Assembly: GCA_024643345.1 (NCBI GenBank)
Contig: JAHENB010000063.1
Location: 1 to 64,000, forward strand
Length of the DNA stretch: 64,000 nt
Direction: 5' to 3'
From: Maribacter sp.
GTDB lineage: Bacteria > Bacteroidota > Bacteroidia > Flavobacteriales > Flavobacteriaceae
The notes beneath the pieces were generated by a model, which was given only the letters and a program-made list of their open reading frames with translations, made no database searches and was not told where the DNA came from. Below are positions 54,772-64,000 of this stretch, in pieces. Position 1 is the first letter of the stretch; the number at the start of each line of letters is the position of its first letter. The position numbers and the translations under genes are program-made.

Positions 54772-56619
54772 ATGTGTGGAATTGTAGGTTATATCGGGCA
54801 TAGGGATGCCTATCCAATTATCATGAAGGGTTTGCAGCGACTTGAATACCGAGGTTATGATAGTGCCGGGGTGGCCCTGTTCGATGGGGAGAAAATCAAC
54901 CTCACCAAAACCAAGGGAAAAGTTGAAGACCTAAGAAATAAGGCGGAAACCAAAATGTCGCTTAAGGGCAGTTTGGGCATAGGCCATACACGGTGGGCTA
55001 CCCATGGGGTTCCCAATGATGTAAATTCGCATCCTCATTATTCCAATTCCGGTAATTTGGTGATCATTCACAACGGGATCATTGAAAATTACGAATCGAT
55101 AAAAAAAGAATTGATCAAACGGGGCTATCACTTCGATTCGGACACCGACACCGAAGTTTTGGTGAACTTGATCGAAGAAGTACAGCGTACCGAGCACGTA
55201 AAATTGGGACAAGCGGTTCAAATTGCATTGAACCAAGTGGTCGGAGCTTATGCCATCGCCGTTTTCGATATCGATAAACCGGACGAGATCGTCGTGGCAA
55301 AACTGGGGAGTCCGTTGGCCATAGGCATCGGTGATAAGGAGTTTTTCATAGCATCGGATGCTTCGCCCTTCATCGAATTTACGAACAACGCGGTGTACCT
55401 GGAAGACGAAGAAATGGCCATAGTGCGTTTGGGCAAAGAGATTAAACTAAGAAAAATTAAGGATGATGCCATTGCGTATCCGAATATCCTTGAACTTCAA
55501 TTGAATCTTGAAGAAATTGAGAAGGGGGGCTACGATCATTTCATGCTCAAGGAGATATATGAACAGCCGAGGGCTATAAAGGACACCTACCGGGGCCGGC
55601 TTTTGGCAGATCAAGGGCTTATCACCATGGCGGGGATCGATCAAAATCTCGAAAAATTCTTGAATGCCAACAGGATCATTATTGTAGCTTGCGGCACCTC
55701 ATGGCATGCCGGTTTGGTAGCCGAGTATATTTTTGAAGACCTGGCCAGGATTCCGGTGGAAGTGGAGTACGCTTCGGAGTTCAGATATAGAAATCCTATA
55801 ATCACCGATAAAGATATCCTCATCGCGATTTCGCAATCGGGCGAGACCGCCGATACCCTGGCGGCCATTAAACTCGCCAAGGAAAAAGGTGCTTTTGTAT
55901 TTGGGGTCTGTAATGTGGTGGGTTCATCAATAGCCCGAGAAACCGATGCAGGGGCCTATACCCATGCCGGACCGGAAATCGGGGTGGCTTCCACAAAAGC
56001 CTTTACTACCCAAATTACCGTTCTTACCCTGATCGCATTGAAACTGGCCAAGGAAAAGGGAATATTTTCGGGTTCTCAATATCACGAATTCCTTTCCGAA
56101 TTGGAAACCATTCCCACCAAAGTTGAAATTGCCTTGAGAACCAATGATATGGTAAGGGAAATCGCGGAGATATATAAAGATTCTCCCAATTGCCTGTACC
56201 TTGGTCGGGGATATAATTTCCCGGTAGCCTTGGAAGGGGCGCTCAAATTAAAGGAAATCAGTTATATCCATGCCGAGGGCTATCCCGCAGCTGAGATGAA
56301 GCATGGGCCCATTGCCCTTATCGATGAGCACATGCCGGTAATCATAATCGCCACAAAAAAAGGACATTATGAAAAGGTCGTGAGCAATATCCAGGAAATC
56401 AAATCGAGGAAAGGAAAAATTATAGCCATCGTTACCGAAGGAGACACACAGGTTCGGGAATTGGCCGACCATGTGGTCGAGGTACCCGAGACCATGGAGT
56501 GTCTGACCCCTATGTTGACCACCATACCCTTGCAGTTGTTGTCCTATCATATCGCAGTAATGAGGGGTTGTAATGTAGACCAGCCCCGCAATTTGGCCAA
56601 ATCGGTCACGGTGGAATAG
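54772..56619 (+). CDS. glmS: Glutamine-fructose-6-phosphate aminotransferase (isomerizing)
   Basis: A 615-residue enzyme making glucosamine-6-phosphate for peptidoglycan and lipopolysaccharide. The class II glutaminase domain starts at Met1-Cys2 (MCGIVGYIG), with Cys2 the nucleophile after Met removal; TRWATHG and GIIENY are canonical. Two SIS isomerase domains follow (ACGTSWHAG; SQSGETADTLAA; GVASTKAFTTQ), ending in LAKSVTVE as in the family. No ribozyme is visible upstream, as expected outside Firmicutes. A strong terminator follows. Confidence 0.98.
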   Translation: MCGIVGYIGHRDAYPIIMKGLQRLEYRGYDSAGVALFDGEKINLTKTKGKVEDLRNKAETKMSLKGSLGIGHTRWATHGVPNDVNSHPHYSNSGNLVIIHNGIIENYESIKKELIKRGYHFDSDTDTEVLVNLIEEVQRTEHVKLGQAVQIALNQVVGAYAIAVFDIDKPDEIVVAKLGSPLAIGIGDKEFFIASDASPFIEFTNNAVYLEDEEMAIVRLGKEIKLRKIKDDAIAYPNILELQLNLEEIEKGGYDHFMLKEIYEQPRAIKDTYRGRLLADQGLITMAGIDQNLEKFLNANRIIIVACGTSWHAGLVAEYIFEDLARIPVEVEYASEFRYRNPIITDKDILIAISQSGETADTLAAIKLAKEKGAFVFGVCNVVGSSIARETDAGAYTHAGPEIGVASTKAFTTQITVLTLIALKLAKEKGIFSGSQYHEFLSELETIPTKVEIALRTNDMVREIAEIYKDSPNCLYLGRGYNFPVALEGALKLKEISYIHAEGYPAAEMKHGPIALIDEHMPVIIIATKKGHYEKVVSNIQEIKSRKGKIIAIVTEGDTQVRELADHVVEVPETMECLTPMLTTIPLQLLSYHIAVMRGCNVDQPRNLAKSVTVE

Positions 56620-56639
56620 GTCATAAGACATTAAGATTT

Positions 56640-56670
56640 AAAGGTCGTGAAGAGAATCACGGCCTTTTTT
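56640..56670 (+). terminator. Terminator of glmS
   Basis: An 11-bp stem with one G:T pair (56640-56650 with 56657-56667), 6-nt loop AGAGAA, then Ts through 56670, 20 bp after the stop codon. Confidence 0.88.
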
Positions 56671-56749
56671 CGTTTGAGGATTTCATATTTTGTGCGGACA
56701 GTTTTTGCGGATAATTTACTATGCACGCATAATTTTTTTTAATTTATGA

Positions 56750-56778
56750 TTTGCGATATAAAAAAATCAGTATCTTGG
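56750..56778 (+). promoter_or_regulatory. Promoter of the TonB receptor after glmS
   Basis: TTTG at 56750-56753, 17 bp spacer, TATCTTGG at 56771-56778 (one mismatch to TAnnTTTG). The leader would be about 25 nt. Confidence 0.55.
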
Positions 56779-56808
56779 TCTGTAAACTAACATAACTCAA
56801 GACTACAC

Positions 56809-59559
56809 ATGAGATCAATACTTTTGTTTTCGTTGCTGCTGTTGGGAAGCATGGGTTTTTCCCAGACCACGGTAAATGGAAAAGTAACAGACCAAAATAA
56901 CGAACCGGTGCCTGGCGCCAACATTGTAATATTTGGAAAGGCCATTGGAACGGTAACCGATTTTGATGGAAATTTCGTTTTGGAGACTTCCGAAGCCCCG
57001 CCCTTTCGACTGAGAATAACGAGTATCGGTTTTACCGAGACTTTTGCTGATGTAGCCTCCAACAATCAAACTTTGTCCATCACAATTAATGAGGCGGAGA
57101 CTTACCTCGATGAGGTGGTCGTTTCGGCCTCCAGGACCCCGGAACGACTTTTTGAATCCCCGGTCTCCGTGGAACGATTTGGATTAAAGGAAATAAAGAG
57201 CACAACCTCGGAATCGTTTTACGGGGGCCTCCAAAATTTAAAAGGAGTCGATATCAATACCAACAGTTTAACCTTCCAATCGATCAATACCCGTGGTTTT
57301 GCCACTTTTGCCAATACCCGCTTCATGCAGTTGGTCGATGGGATGGACAACTCTGCGCCCGGACTCAATTTTGTACTGGGCAATTTGGTGGGGATGTCTG
57401 AATTGGAGGTGAACAGTGTGGAAATTTTGCCGGGGGCGTCCTCTGCCCTATATGGGGCCGGAGCCTTTAACGGGATTTTGTTCATGACCAGCAAAAACCC
57501 TTTCGATTACCAAGGGATCAGCACCTATTTCAAGACCGGATTTACCTCTCAAGAGGCAGCCGGAACCAACAATTATTATGATTTTGGTATTAGGGTAGCC
57601 CATGCTTTCAGTGATAAATTTGCTATGAAGGCCAATTTTTCCTACATGCAAGGCGAAGATTGGCATGCCAATAACTACATCGATCTTCTCAATCCAGGCC
57701 GGACCAGGAGCGACCCGGCCTATGACGGGTTAAATATTTACGGTGAGGCAGTGGGGACCACCCTTAATTTTGATGCCGCTGCAGGCTTGCCTTCGGGTAC
57801 CGTGGGCTCTGCATTTGTGACAAGAACCGGATATGAGGAACGCGATTTGGTCAACTATAATGCAGAAAGCGTTAAATTTGATGGGTCGATCCATTATAAG
57901 CCTTTTGCCAACGACTTCGAGATTATCTATAACGGAAGGGTTGGCCGGGGAAATACGATCTACCAAGGCGCCAACCGCTATGCGATCAGAGACTTTATCC
58001 TACAGCAGCATAAAATTGAAATCAGGAACAAAAACTTCTTTTTAAGGGGCTATACTACCATAGAAAGTTCTGGAAATTCTTATGATACAAGAGCTGCTGC
58101 CGTGAATGTCAACCGTGCTTGGAAATCAGATACCCAATGGTTCACCGATTATGCCCGTACTTTTATAGGGGCGAAATTGGGAGTGGGCACAGGGGTGCAA
58201 TTGGATGATGCCACCGCCCATGCAGCGGCCAGACAAGCAGCCGATACCGGTAGGTTCCTTCCTGGAACCCCTGAATTCCAAAATGCATTTAATAGTGTAA
58301 TCGCGGATGGCGACTTTACGACAGGCGCAAAGTTTATCGATAATACAAAACTGCGCCACGTGGATGCCAATTATAACTTGAGCCACCTGTTGAACAATAC
58401 CGTTGATTTTCAGATAGGCGGTTCTTATCGGGAATATATCTTGAATTCGAATGGAACGATCTTTACCGATATTGATGGCCCGATTTCCTATAGCGAATAT
58501 GGCGCGTATGCACAGGTACAAGGCAAGATTTTGGATGATCGCCTCAAGTATACCTTTTCGGGCCGATTGGACAAGAATGAATTTTTTGATGCATTCGTAT
58601 CCCCAAGGGGTTCCTTGATGTATACCTTGGGCGAAAAAAGGAACCATAATATCAGGGTCTCGGCCCAACAGGGCTTTAGAAACCCAACCACCCAAGACCT
58701 TTTTATTGGCTTGGATGCGGGAAGGGCCATTTTGGTAGGCTCTGCCCCTGACAATTTGGACAGGGATATCAGGACCTATACCCTGAGCCCCAGTGGCGCC
58801 GCCCTCACTTCTCAGCAAACAGTACAGATTGTTGGTAGGGCTGCCTATGAAAATGCGTTCTCGGTAAGTTCGGTGCAGGCAGGTGCGCCAACAGCGGCAA
58901 ATACACAGTTGGTACAGCCAGAGGAAATCACGGCGTTCGAAGCGGGCTATCGTGCCCAAATCGGCAAAGTGGCCATCGACGTGAGCGGGTATTACAATGA
59001 TTATAAAAATTTCATCTCCAATGTCAATGTGATCGTGCCCTATTATGGCACCGTCGGTGACAATGGCTTGTCTTTGCTTGCCCTTCAGAACAGCGATTTC
59101 AAAGTGTACCAAAACTACACCAACTCCGAGGCGACCATCAGTTCTTATGGGGTCACCGCAGGGGTTGATGCGAAGGTACTCGGCAATTTCGATTTCGGGG
59201 TCAACTATACCTACGCGGAACTGGATTTTAACCAGGCCGCATTCCCCGATTTCAGGACCAATTTCAACACCCCAAAACACAAGGTGAAGGCCTCGTTTGG
59301 CAATACCGAATTGTTTAAGAATTTCGGTTTTAATGTTAACTATCGCTGGAGCGATACCTTCTTTTGGCAAGCGAGCTTCGCGGATGGGGATGTGCCGGCT
59401 TATACTGTATTGGATGCGCAGGTCAATTATGCCGTGCCTAGTATGAAATCGGTATTTAAAGTGGGTGGATCCAATATTTTGGGCCAGGAATATTTCACTG
59501 CAGTGGGCACCGGACTCATCGGTTCCATTTATTATGTTTCCTGGACGATAAATCCCTAG
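56809..59559 (+). CDS. TonB-dependent receptor with carboxypeptidase-like N-domain
   Basis: A 916-residue outer-membrane receptor. Signal peptide (MRSILLFSLLLLGSMGFSQ); carboxypeptidase-like regulatory domain (about 21-105, VNGKVTDQNNEPVPGANIVI); linker LDEVVVSASRTPERL; plug with INTRGFATFANTRFMQLVDGMD and LPGASSALYGAGAFNGILFM; barrel to the C-terminus, which ends SWTINP rather than in an aromatic residue. Substrate unknown; no SusD-like partner is adjacent. It has its own promoter and is closed by a terminator, so it is a single-gene unit. Confidence 0.9.
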   Translation: MRSILLFSLLLLGSMGFSQTTVNGKVTDQNNEPVPGANIVIFGKAIGTVTDFDGNFVLETSEAPPFRLRITSIGFTETFADVASNNQTLSITINEAETYLDEVVVSASRTPERLFESPVSVERFGLKEIKSTTSESFYGGLQNLKGVDINTNSLTFQSINTRGFATFANTRFMQLVDGMDNSAPGLNFVLGNLVGMSELEVNSVEILPGASSALYGAGAFNGILFMTSKNPFDYQGISTYFKTGFTSQEAAGTNNYYDFGIRVAHAFSDKFAMKANFSYMQGEDWHANNYIDLLNPGRTRSDPAYDGLNIYGEAVGTTLNFDAAAGLPSGTVGSAFVTRTGYEERDLVNYNAESVKFDGSIHYKPFANDFEIIYNGRVGRGNTIYQGANRYAIRDFILQQHKIEIRNKNFFLRGYTTIESSGNSYDTRAAAVNVNRAWKSDTQWFTDYARTFIGAKLGVGTGVQLDDATAHAAARQAADTGRFLPGTPEFQNAFNSVIADGDFTTGAKFIDNTKLRHVDANYNLSHLLNNTVDFQIGGSYREYILNSNGTIFTDIDGPISYSEYGAYAQVQGKILDDRLKYTFSGRLDKNEFFDAFVSPRGSLMYTLGEKRNHNIRVSAQQGFRNPTTQDLFIGLDAGRAILVGSAPDNLDRDIRTYTLSPSGAALTSQQTVQIVGRAAYENAFSVSSVQAGAPTAANTQLVQPEEITAFEAGYRAQIGKVAIDVSGYYNDYKNFISNVNVIVPYYGTVGDNGLSLLALQNSDFKVYQNYTNSEATISSYGVTAGVDAKVLGNFDFGVNYTYAELDFNQAAFPDFRTNFNTPKHKVKASFGNTELFKNFGFNVNYRWSDTFFWQASFADGDVPAYTVLDAQVNYAVPSMKSVFKVGGSNILGQEYFTAVGTGLIGSIYYVSWTINP

Positions 59560-59578
59560 ATCAAAGAACATTATTATA

Positions 59579-59609
59579 AAAAAGGGCGACCGGAAGGTTT
59601 GCCCTTTTT
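59579..59609 (+). terminator. Terminator of the TonB receptor gene
   Basis: A stem pairing AAAGGGC with GCCCTTT, with an inner ACC/GGT extension around a GGAA loop (59581-59607), and a T tract after it, 20 bp past the stop codon. A preceding A run may make it bidirectional. Confidence 0.8.
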
Positions 59610-59658
59610 CTTTTAAAAAAAGCGAAAAAAAACCGTTTCCATTTAAAACGGAAAAGTC

Positions 59659-59666
59659 TATCTTTG
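59659..59666 (+). promoter_or_regulatory. -7 element of the atpD promoter
   Basis: TATCTTTG, perfect TAnnTTTG, with TTTC at 59636-59639 19 bp upstream as a -33 candidate. An inverted repeat CCGTTT/AAACGG (59633-59638 with 59646-59651) covers the -33 region. Predicted leader about 70 nt. Confidence 0.6.
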
Positions 59667-59706
59667 CAGCCTGAAAAACATAAGTTTATCGAACCGTTTT
59701 TCATGA

Positions 59707-61248
<1,542 letters not shown>

Positions 61249-61334
61249 AGAAGTAGGGTTAGGGATTTTTGTTTTATTTCTAGCAGAGGTATCATAAATT
61301 AAGTGCCACCTAAAATATTTCAAACGATTAAAAT

Positions 61335-61613
61335 ATGTATTTAGAAATCGTATCACCCGAGGCAACACTATACGCTGGAGAGGTCACATCGGTAACCGTA
61401 CCAGGCATCAATGGTGAATTCCAGATGCTGCAAGACCATGCCCCTATCGTTTCCTTGCTGCAGGCCGGAGATGTGAAGGTCGGTGGGAATATCACCATTG
61501 CCGAAGCCTACCAGGACAGGTTTTCAAAAGATGTCAATGGCAAAACCATTTTGTCCATTTCCAGTGGTACCATTGAAATGAAAGACAATAAAGTGATTGT
61601 TTTGGCAGATTAG
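61335..61613 (+). CDS. atpC: ATP synthase F1 subunit epsilon, short form
   Basis: A 92-residue protein covering only the N-terminal beta-sandwich of epsilon (MYLEIVSPEATLYAGEVTSVTVPG; GEFQMLQDHAPIVSLLQAGDV). The C-terminal two-helix arm of the roughly 135-residue standard subunit, which can inhibit the motor, is missing. Bacteroidota AtpC proteins are commonly short like this. Second gene of the atpDC pair and followed by a strong terminator. Confidence 0.93.
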   Translation: MYLEIVSPEATLYAGEVTSVTVPGINGEFQMLQDHAPIVSLLQAGDVKVGGNITIAEAYQDRFSKDVNGKTILSISSGTIEMKDNKVIVLAD

Positions 61614-61639
61614 CGACTTCAAATAATAGTGACAATATC

Positions 61640-61673
61640 AAAAGCCATCCTTTTTTATGAAGGATGGCTTTTT
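61640..61673. terminator. Bidirectional terminator between atpC and the GNAT gene
   Basis: A perfect 13-bp stem (61640-61652 with 61660-61672), 7-nt loop, flanked by A and T runs. It lies between convergent genes and can serve both. Confidence 0.9.
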
Positions 61674-61677
61674 AGAT

Positions 61678-62208
61678 TTAGTGCAAGGCGATCAAGTGCC
61701 AATCCTGCCCACCCGAACGATAGGTTTTCAGGTCTTTGAAACCAACGGCATAATGGGCTTTTAGGGATCGATCATTTTTGACATCCACTTCGGTGATGAT
61801 GCTTGTAAATTCGGGTTGTATGCCCTTTTTCATGTTGTCGTACAATTGGCGGAACAGCCCTTGCCCCCGGTAATCCTTGTCGACGCAAATTTGGCCCATG
61901 GCCAAATATTTTTCAGTTTTCGGCACCACCAATGAAATCTCATGGAACATCGGTTTTAAGACTTCGATTTCTTCTGCAAATCGGGGGTGCATGCACAAGG
62001 CATAACCCACCACGCGATCGCCATCTTTGGCAATCACATGGGCGCAGACATCATTCATCCGCTTCAACAATTCAAGGGTATGTGAAACGGTAACGAAGCC
62101 TTCCTTTTTTTTTTCATCTTCAGAAAGAACCGGAATCAGGTTTTTCTGCTGTAGCACCAAAATCTGTTCCAGTTCCGAATTTTGTGTAGCCCTTTTATAA
62201 ACGACCAT
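61678..62208 (-). CDS. GNAT-family N-acetyltransferase
   Basis: A 176-residue cytoplasmic acyl-CoA-dependent transferase. The acetyl-CoA loop is clear in ICVDKDYRGQGLFRQLYD, with the preceding strand LAMGQ and the later EVDVKNDRSLKAHYAVGFK block that ends the fold. The acceptor substrate is unknown. Convergent with atpC and divergent from the bioF relic; its 5' spacer contains the old bioF promoter. Confidence 0.9.
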   Translation of the reverse strand: MVVYKRATQNSELEQILVLQQKNLIPVLSEDEKKKEGFVTVSHTLELLKRMNDVCAHVIAKDGDRVVGYALCMHPRFAEEIEVLKPMFHEISLVVPKTEKYLAMGQICVDKDYRGQGLFRQLYDNMKKGIQPEFTSIITEVDVKNDRSLKAHYAVGFKDLKTYRSGGQDWHLIALH

Positions 62209-62211
62209 ACC

Positions 62212-62240
62212 TTGAAGTTTGGATAAAGATAGTAAATTTG
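62212..62240 (+). promoter_or_regulatory. bioF: Promoter of the former bioF gene
   Basis: TTG at 62212-62214, 18 bp spacer, TAAATTTG at 62233-62240, a perfect match. It ends 4 nt before the ATG of the bioF relic (leaderless, like glyS). It now probably drives the DUF2007 gene. Confidence 0.65.
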
Positions 62241-62244
62241 GGAT

Positions 62245-62437
62245 ATGCCTGAATTCCCTAAAAAATCAAGTATAAAGCGCACTGAACGGAAGAAGCACCA
62301 AGCCTTCCGAAAGTAAATGGCTTGATTGATATTTCTTCCGATGATTATCTTGGGTTTGCAAATGAGGCGGCCATATTCGATGCGACGTCACAATTGTAAA
62401 GGGAACAAATCTCAGCGCCACCGCAACGGAAATCGGT
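62245..62437 (+). pseudogene. bioF: bioF relic (8-amino-7-oxononanoate synthase, N-terminal fragment)
   Basis: Reading across frames gives a BioF-like N-terminus: 62245-62316 reads MPEFPKK then KRTERKKHQAFRK and a stop; one base back, 62313-62399 reads VNGLIDISSDDYLGFANEA and IFDATSQL, then a stop; a third shift gives KGTNLSATATEIGNN to about 62437. BioF proteins begin with an FPKKL-type start, then NGLIDFSSNDYLGF, AIF and NGATGSR segments in this order. At least two frameshifts are present, and the PLP domain and all the rest (over 300 residues) are missing. The DUF2007 gene starts 16 bp later. Together with the bioD relic this is a decayed biotin cluster. Confidence 0.75.
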
Positions 62438-62452
62438 AATAATCAATAATTC

Positions 62453-62836
62453 ATGAACGAAAAGTTTTATACCATAGCGGCCTTTGAATACGCCGCAGAT
62501 GTACAGATCATCAAGGGCAAATTGGAATCGGAAGGGATAAAGGTTTTCCTAAGGGATGAAAACACCTTGAATTCGGACCCTTTGATCAGCAATGCGATCG
62601 GAGGGGTGAAGTTACAGGTATATAGCAGTGATAAGGATCATGCCTTGGAGATTTACAATGAAATAAGGGCATATGCCTTGGATGATAACGGAGAGCCTGT
62701 GGTATGCCCCAATTGCAAAGCCAAAAGGTCTGAGGCATACTACAATCGCAAGGGAATATTCCACAAACTTTTTCCTTTTTTTGAAAAAAGAAAGTACAAA
62801 TGCCTAAATTGTGGGATGATCACAAAGCCTAATTAA
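62453..62836 (+). CDS. DUF2007 and zinc-ribbon protein
   Basis: A 127-residue cytoplasmic protein. The N-terminal DUF2007 domain (about 5-72, YTIAAFEYAADVQIIKGKLESEG-type pattern, positions 6-28) is a ferredoxin-like signal-transducing fold; the C-terminus carries a zinc ribbon with CPNC and CLNC pairs. The reading frame is intact, in contrast to the bio relics on both sides (16 bp after the bioF remnant, 1 bp before the bioD remnant). Function unknown. It may now depend on the bioF promoter. Confidence 0.85.
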   Translation: MNEKFYTIAAFEYAADVQIIKGKLESEGIKVFLRDENTLNSDPLISNAIGGVKLQVYSSDKDHALEIYNEIRAYALDDNGEPVVCPNCKAKRSEAYYNRKGIFHKLFPFFEKRKYKCLNCGMITKPN

Positions 62837-62837
62837 G

Positions 62838-63233
62838 ATGAAGCGAATTTTTGTAACGGGAATATCGCCGGGGGTAGGTAAAACGATCTTATCGGCCATG
62901 ATCTTCGAGGCTTTGGAAGCCGACTATTGGAAACCCATTCAGGCCGGTTACTTGGATCATAGTGATAGGGTAGCCGAACTGGTATCGAACAGGAAGACCA
63001 AAATATATTAAAGCGGTATCAACCACTCGTTGCTAGCCATCAACTGGCTGAAAATGAGGGGATATGAGGTGTCTGTTCTTTTTATTGACGAATCCAATCC
63101 ACAAACCGAGGACATTATATTAACTAAAACAGGGGTTTCATTGATCGGAAGAATTATTGAAGAACCTGTATTCAACAAACCACTCATTAAAAAGTATGCC
63201 GACACTTTTAGGAATGTCCTCCTATCACTTTGA
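62838..63233 (+). pseudogene. bioD: bioD relic (dethiobiotin synthetase with internal deletion)
   Basis: An intact-looking BioD N-terminus of 57 codons (62838-63011) carries the P-loop GISPGVGKT and the WKPIQAG and HSD motifs, then stops with TAA. In the same frame the sequence resumes as SGINHSLLAINWLKMRGYEV and continues through LIGRIIEEP to the BioD C-terminus, ending at 63233. The missing middle, about 90 residues in the family, includes the EGAGG region. A stop codon and an internal deletion rule out activity. It starts 1 bp after the DUF2007 stop codon and overlaps the convergent gene by 9 bp. Confidence 0.85.
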
Positions 63234-64000
63234 CCTTTTATGAATTTCCGCCCCTTCAACGGTCGCCCGTACCGTATAGTGCTTTTTTAGGTATGCATTG
63301 ATATATCGGTTCTCTTCGATTCGTTTCTCATCGAAAACCAGTCGATTTTTTCTTGTCACCACAATGGTTGGCCGAGCTACCGACATGATGAATGTAATTT
63401 CGTCCAATGCCGTTTTTCTTGGATTGTCCAAGTAGGGAAAGAGTTCGTCGCGACAGATATTGCTGGGATGGGTGGCCGCCTTGGTCGGGGGCATGGCATC
63501 CAATAGCCAGTAGCCAATGTGGTAATCCAAAAAGAGTACATTTTTTTCGTAAGGATATGTTTTATTAAGGAATTGGGGCACGGTAATGCCCTCTCCATTA
63601 TAAAAGGTACCCTTATCTATTTTGTTCTTGACGATGCGATAGTATTCCAAATAGCTTTCAGCGGGCAGCATGATCAACAATAGGCCAATGATTGGTTTAA
63701 AGGTTTTTTTAACTGGGATATTAATCGTCCTGAGAGCCAAAACCACCAAAACGATCAAAATGGGATAAAGCTGTATCATGTAGTGGCTGTTGATCCTTCC
63801 GGCCTTGGCAAAAGAGAATAAAACCCCAATGATGGCAATGGTAAGTAATTGTATCTTTATGTCCTTAAAGTCAAAGTATGCCTTTTTCCAGGCTATTAAA
63901 AAAAATAGGGCTATGGCCAAAAATGTAGGTGCCAAATTTAAAATGGAGCCTTTACCTGCCCCAGCGTAGGCCAGAGATGCCTGTACCACCGAATTCCACC
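63225..64000 (-). CDS. Membrane glycosyltransferase (ArnT/PMT-like, GT39 type), C-terminal part
   Basis: The frame is open at the right edge; about 258 residues are visible. Four or five membrane helices (for example FLAIALFFLIAW, IQLLTIAIIGVLF, MIQLYPILIVLVVLAL, PIIGLLLIML) precede a soluble domain of about 130 residues, the layout of the C-terminal half of GT39-type lipid-linked sugar transferases, including the helix-proximal INSHYMIQLYP pattern. The first visible start codon is a GTG at 63989, but in-frame coding continues past it, so the true start is outside the window. It may glycosylate envelope molecules; acceptor unknown. Confidence 0.7.
   Translation of the reverse strand, partial: WNSVVQASLAYAGAGKGSILNLAPTFLAIALFFLIAWKKAYFDFKDIKIQLLTIAIIGVLFSFAKAGRINSHYMIQLYPILIVLVVLALRTINIPVKKTFKPIIGLLLIMLPAESYLEYYRIVKNKIDKGTFYNGEGITVPQFLNKTYPYEKNVLFLDYHIGYWLLDAMPPTKAATHPSNICRDELFPYLDNPRKTALDEITFIMSVARPTIVVTRKNRLVFDEKRIEENRYINAYLKKHYTVRATVEGAEIHKRSK

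Noticed and set aside
58126-59571. A 481-codon open frame on the minus strand, antisense to the TonB receptor gene
   Set aside because: It mirrors the codon structure of the real receptor gene on the plus strand, which has a signal peptide, plug and barrel. The antisense product is Ile/Gly/Arg-rich without recognisable domains or a ribosome-binding site.
62245-62437. Reading the bioF relic as a short genuine gene of 23 codons
   Set aside because: The similarity to BioF continues across the stop in two other frames, which points to decay rather than a short gene.

Overview
The window reads as a chromosomal segment of a member of the Flavobacteriaceae (phylum Bacteroidota), probably marine. 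The basis is the Bacteroidota-type promoter element TAnnTTTG in front of many genes, four TonB-dependent receptors, proteins of families largely confined to this phylum (DUF4270, DUF5689, DUF3108-type, SPTGGP-type Ig lipoprotein), the ileS - TraR/DksA - lspA gene order, and an atpD-atpC pair on its own. The genus cannot be fixed from the sequence. Nearly all of the window is vertical, housekeeping-like DNA: there are no insertion sequences, integrases, CRISPR arrays, rRNAs or tRNAs that I can see.

Layout. 1-6.9 kb: an AT-rich partial AsmA/DUF748-like gene, a cytochrome c lipoprotein, a YheT-type hydrolase, a nitronate-monooxygenase-like enzyme, an EamA exporter coupled to an ArsC-like protein, a DinB-fold protein, an RsiV-like lipoprotein and a trans-sulfuration PLP enzyme. 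7-24 kb: glutamate dehydrogenase, recO, a TonB receptor, ileS, a TraR/DksA-like regulator, a secreted protein, lspA, a 5-formyl-THF cyclo-ligase, uvrC, a patatin/POTRA/barrel protein and hppD. A likely structured small RNA lies just after hppD. 24-30 kb: a tight four-gene operon (DUF3108, tryptophan 2,3-dioxygenase, M23 peptidase, pgi), a four-helix membrane protein and a DUF1080 protein. 30-35.5 kb: a secreted EEP-family nuclease divergent from a TonB receptor and a lipoprotein with DUF5689 (OB-like) and lamin-tail domains. I read this trio as a candidate system for capturing and degrading extracellular nucleic acid. 35.7-49.6 kb: ankyrin protein, omega-amidase-like enzyme, Ig lipoprotein, ComF-like protein, coiled-coil protein, glyS, a TonB receptor with a small barrel protein, exodeoxyribonuclease III, an aldo/keto reductase, radA and an esterase-fold protein whose nucleophile serine is replaced. 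49.6-61.7 kb: a flippase-like protein, panD and panC, divergent from a half-length GT5 protein, then DUF4270, glmS, a TonB receptor and atpD-atpC. 61.7-64 kb: a GNAT acetyltransferase, decayed biotin genes (bioF and bioD relics) around an intact DUF2007 gene, and a partial membrane glycosyltransferase.

The most notable non-routine content is: (i) the bioF/bioD relics, with the bioF promoter still intact; (ii) the nuclease/TonB/OB-LTD locus, whose domains together match those of single-chain ExeM-type extracellular nucleases; (iii) the three-hairpin transcript at 23833-23934 with its own promoter and terminator; (iv) a 28-residue membrane peptide with its own promoter; (v) several enzyme-fold proteins lacking canonical active-site residues (esterase-like, GT5-like, M23). 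All family assignments were made by reading the sequence, without any database search.
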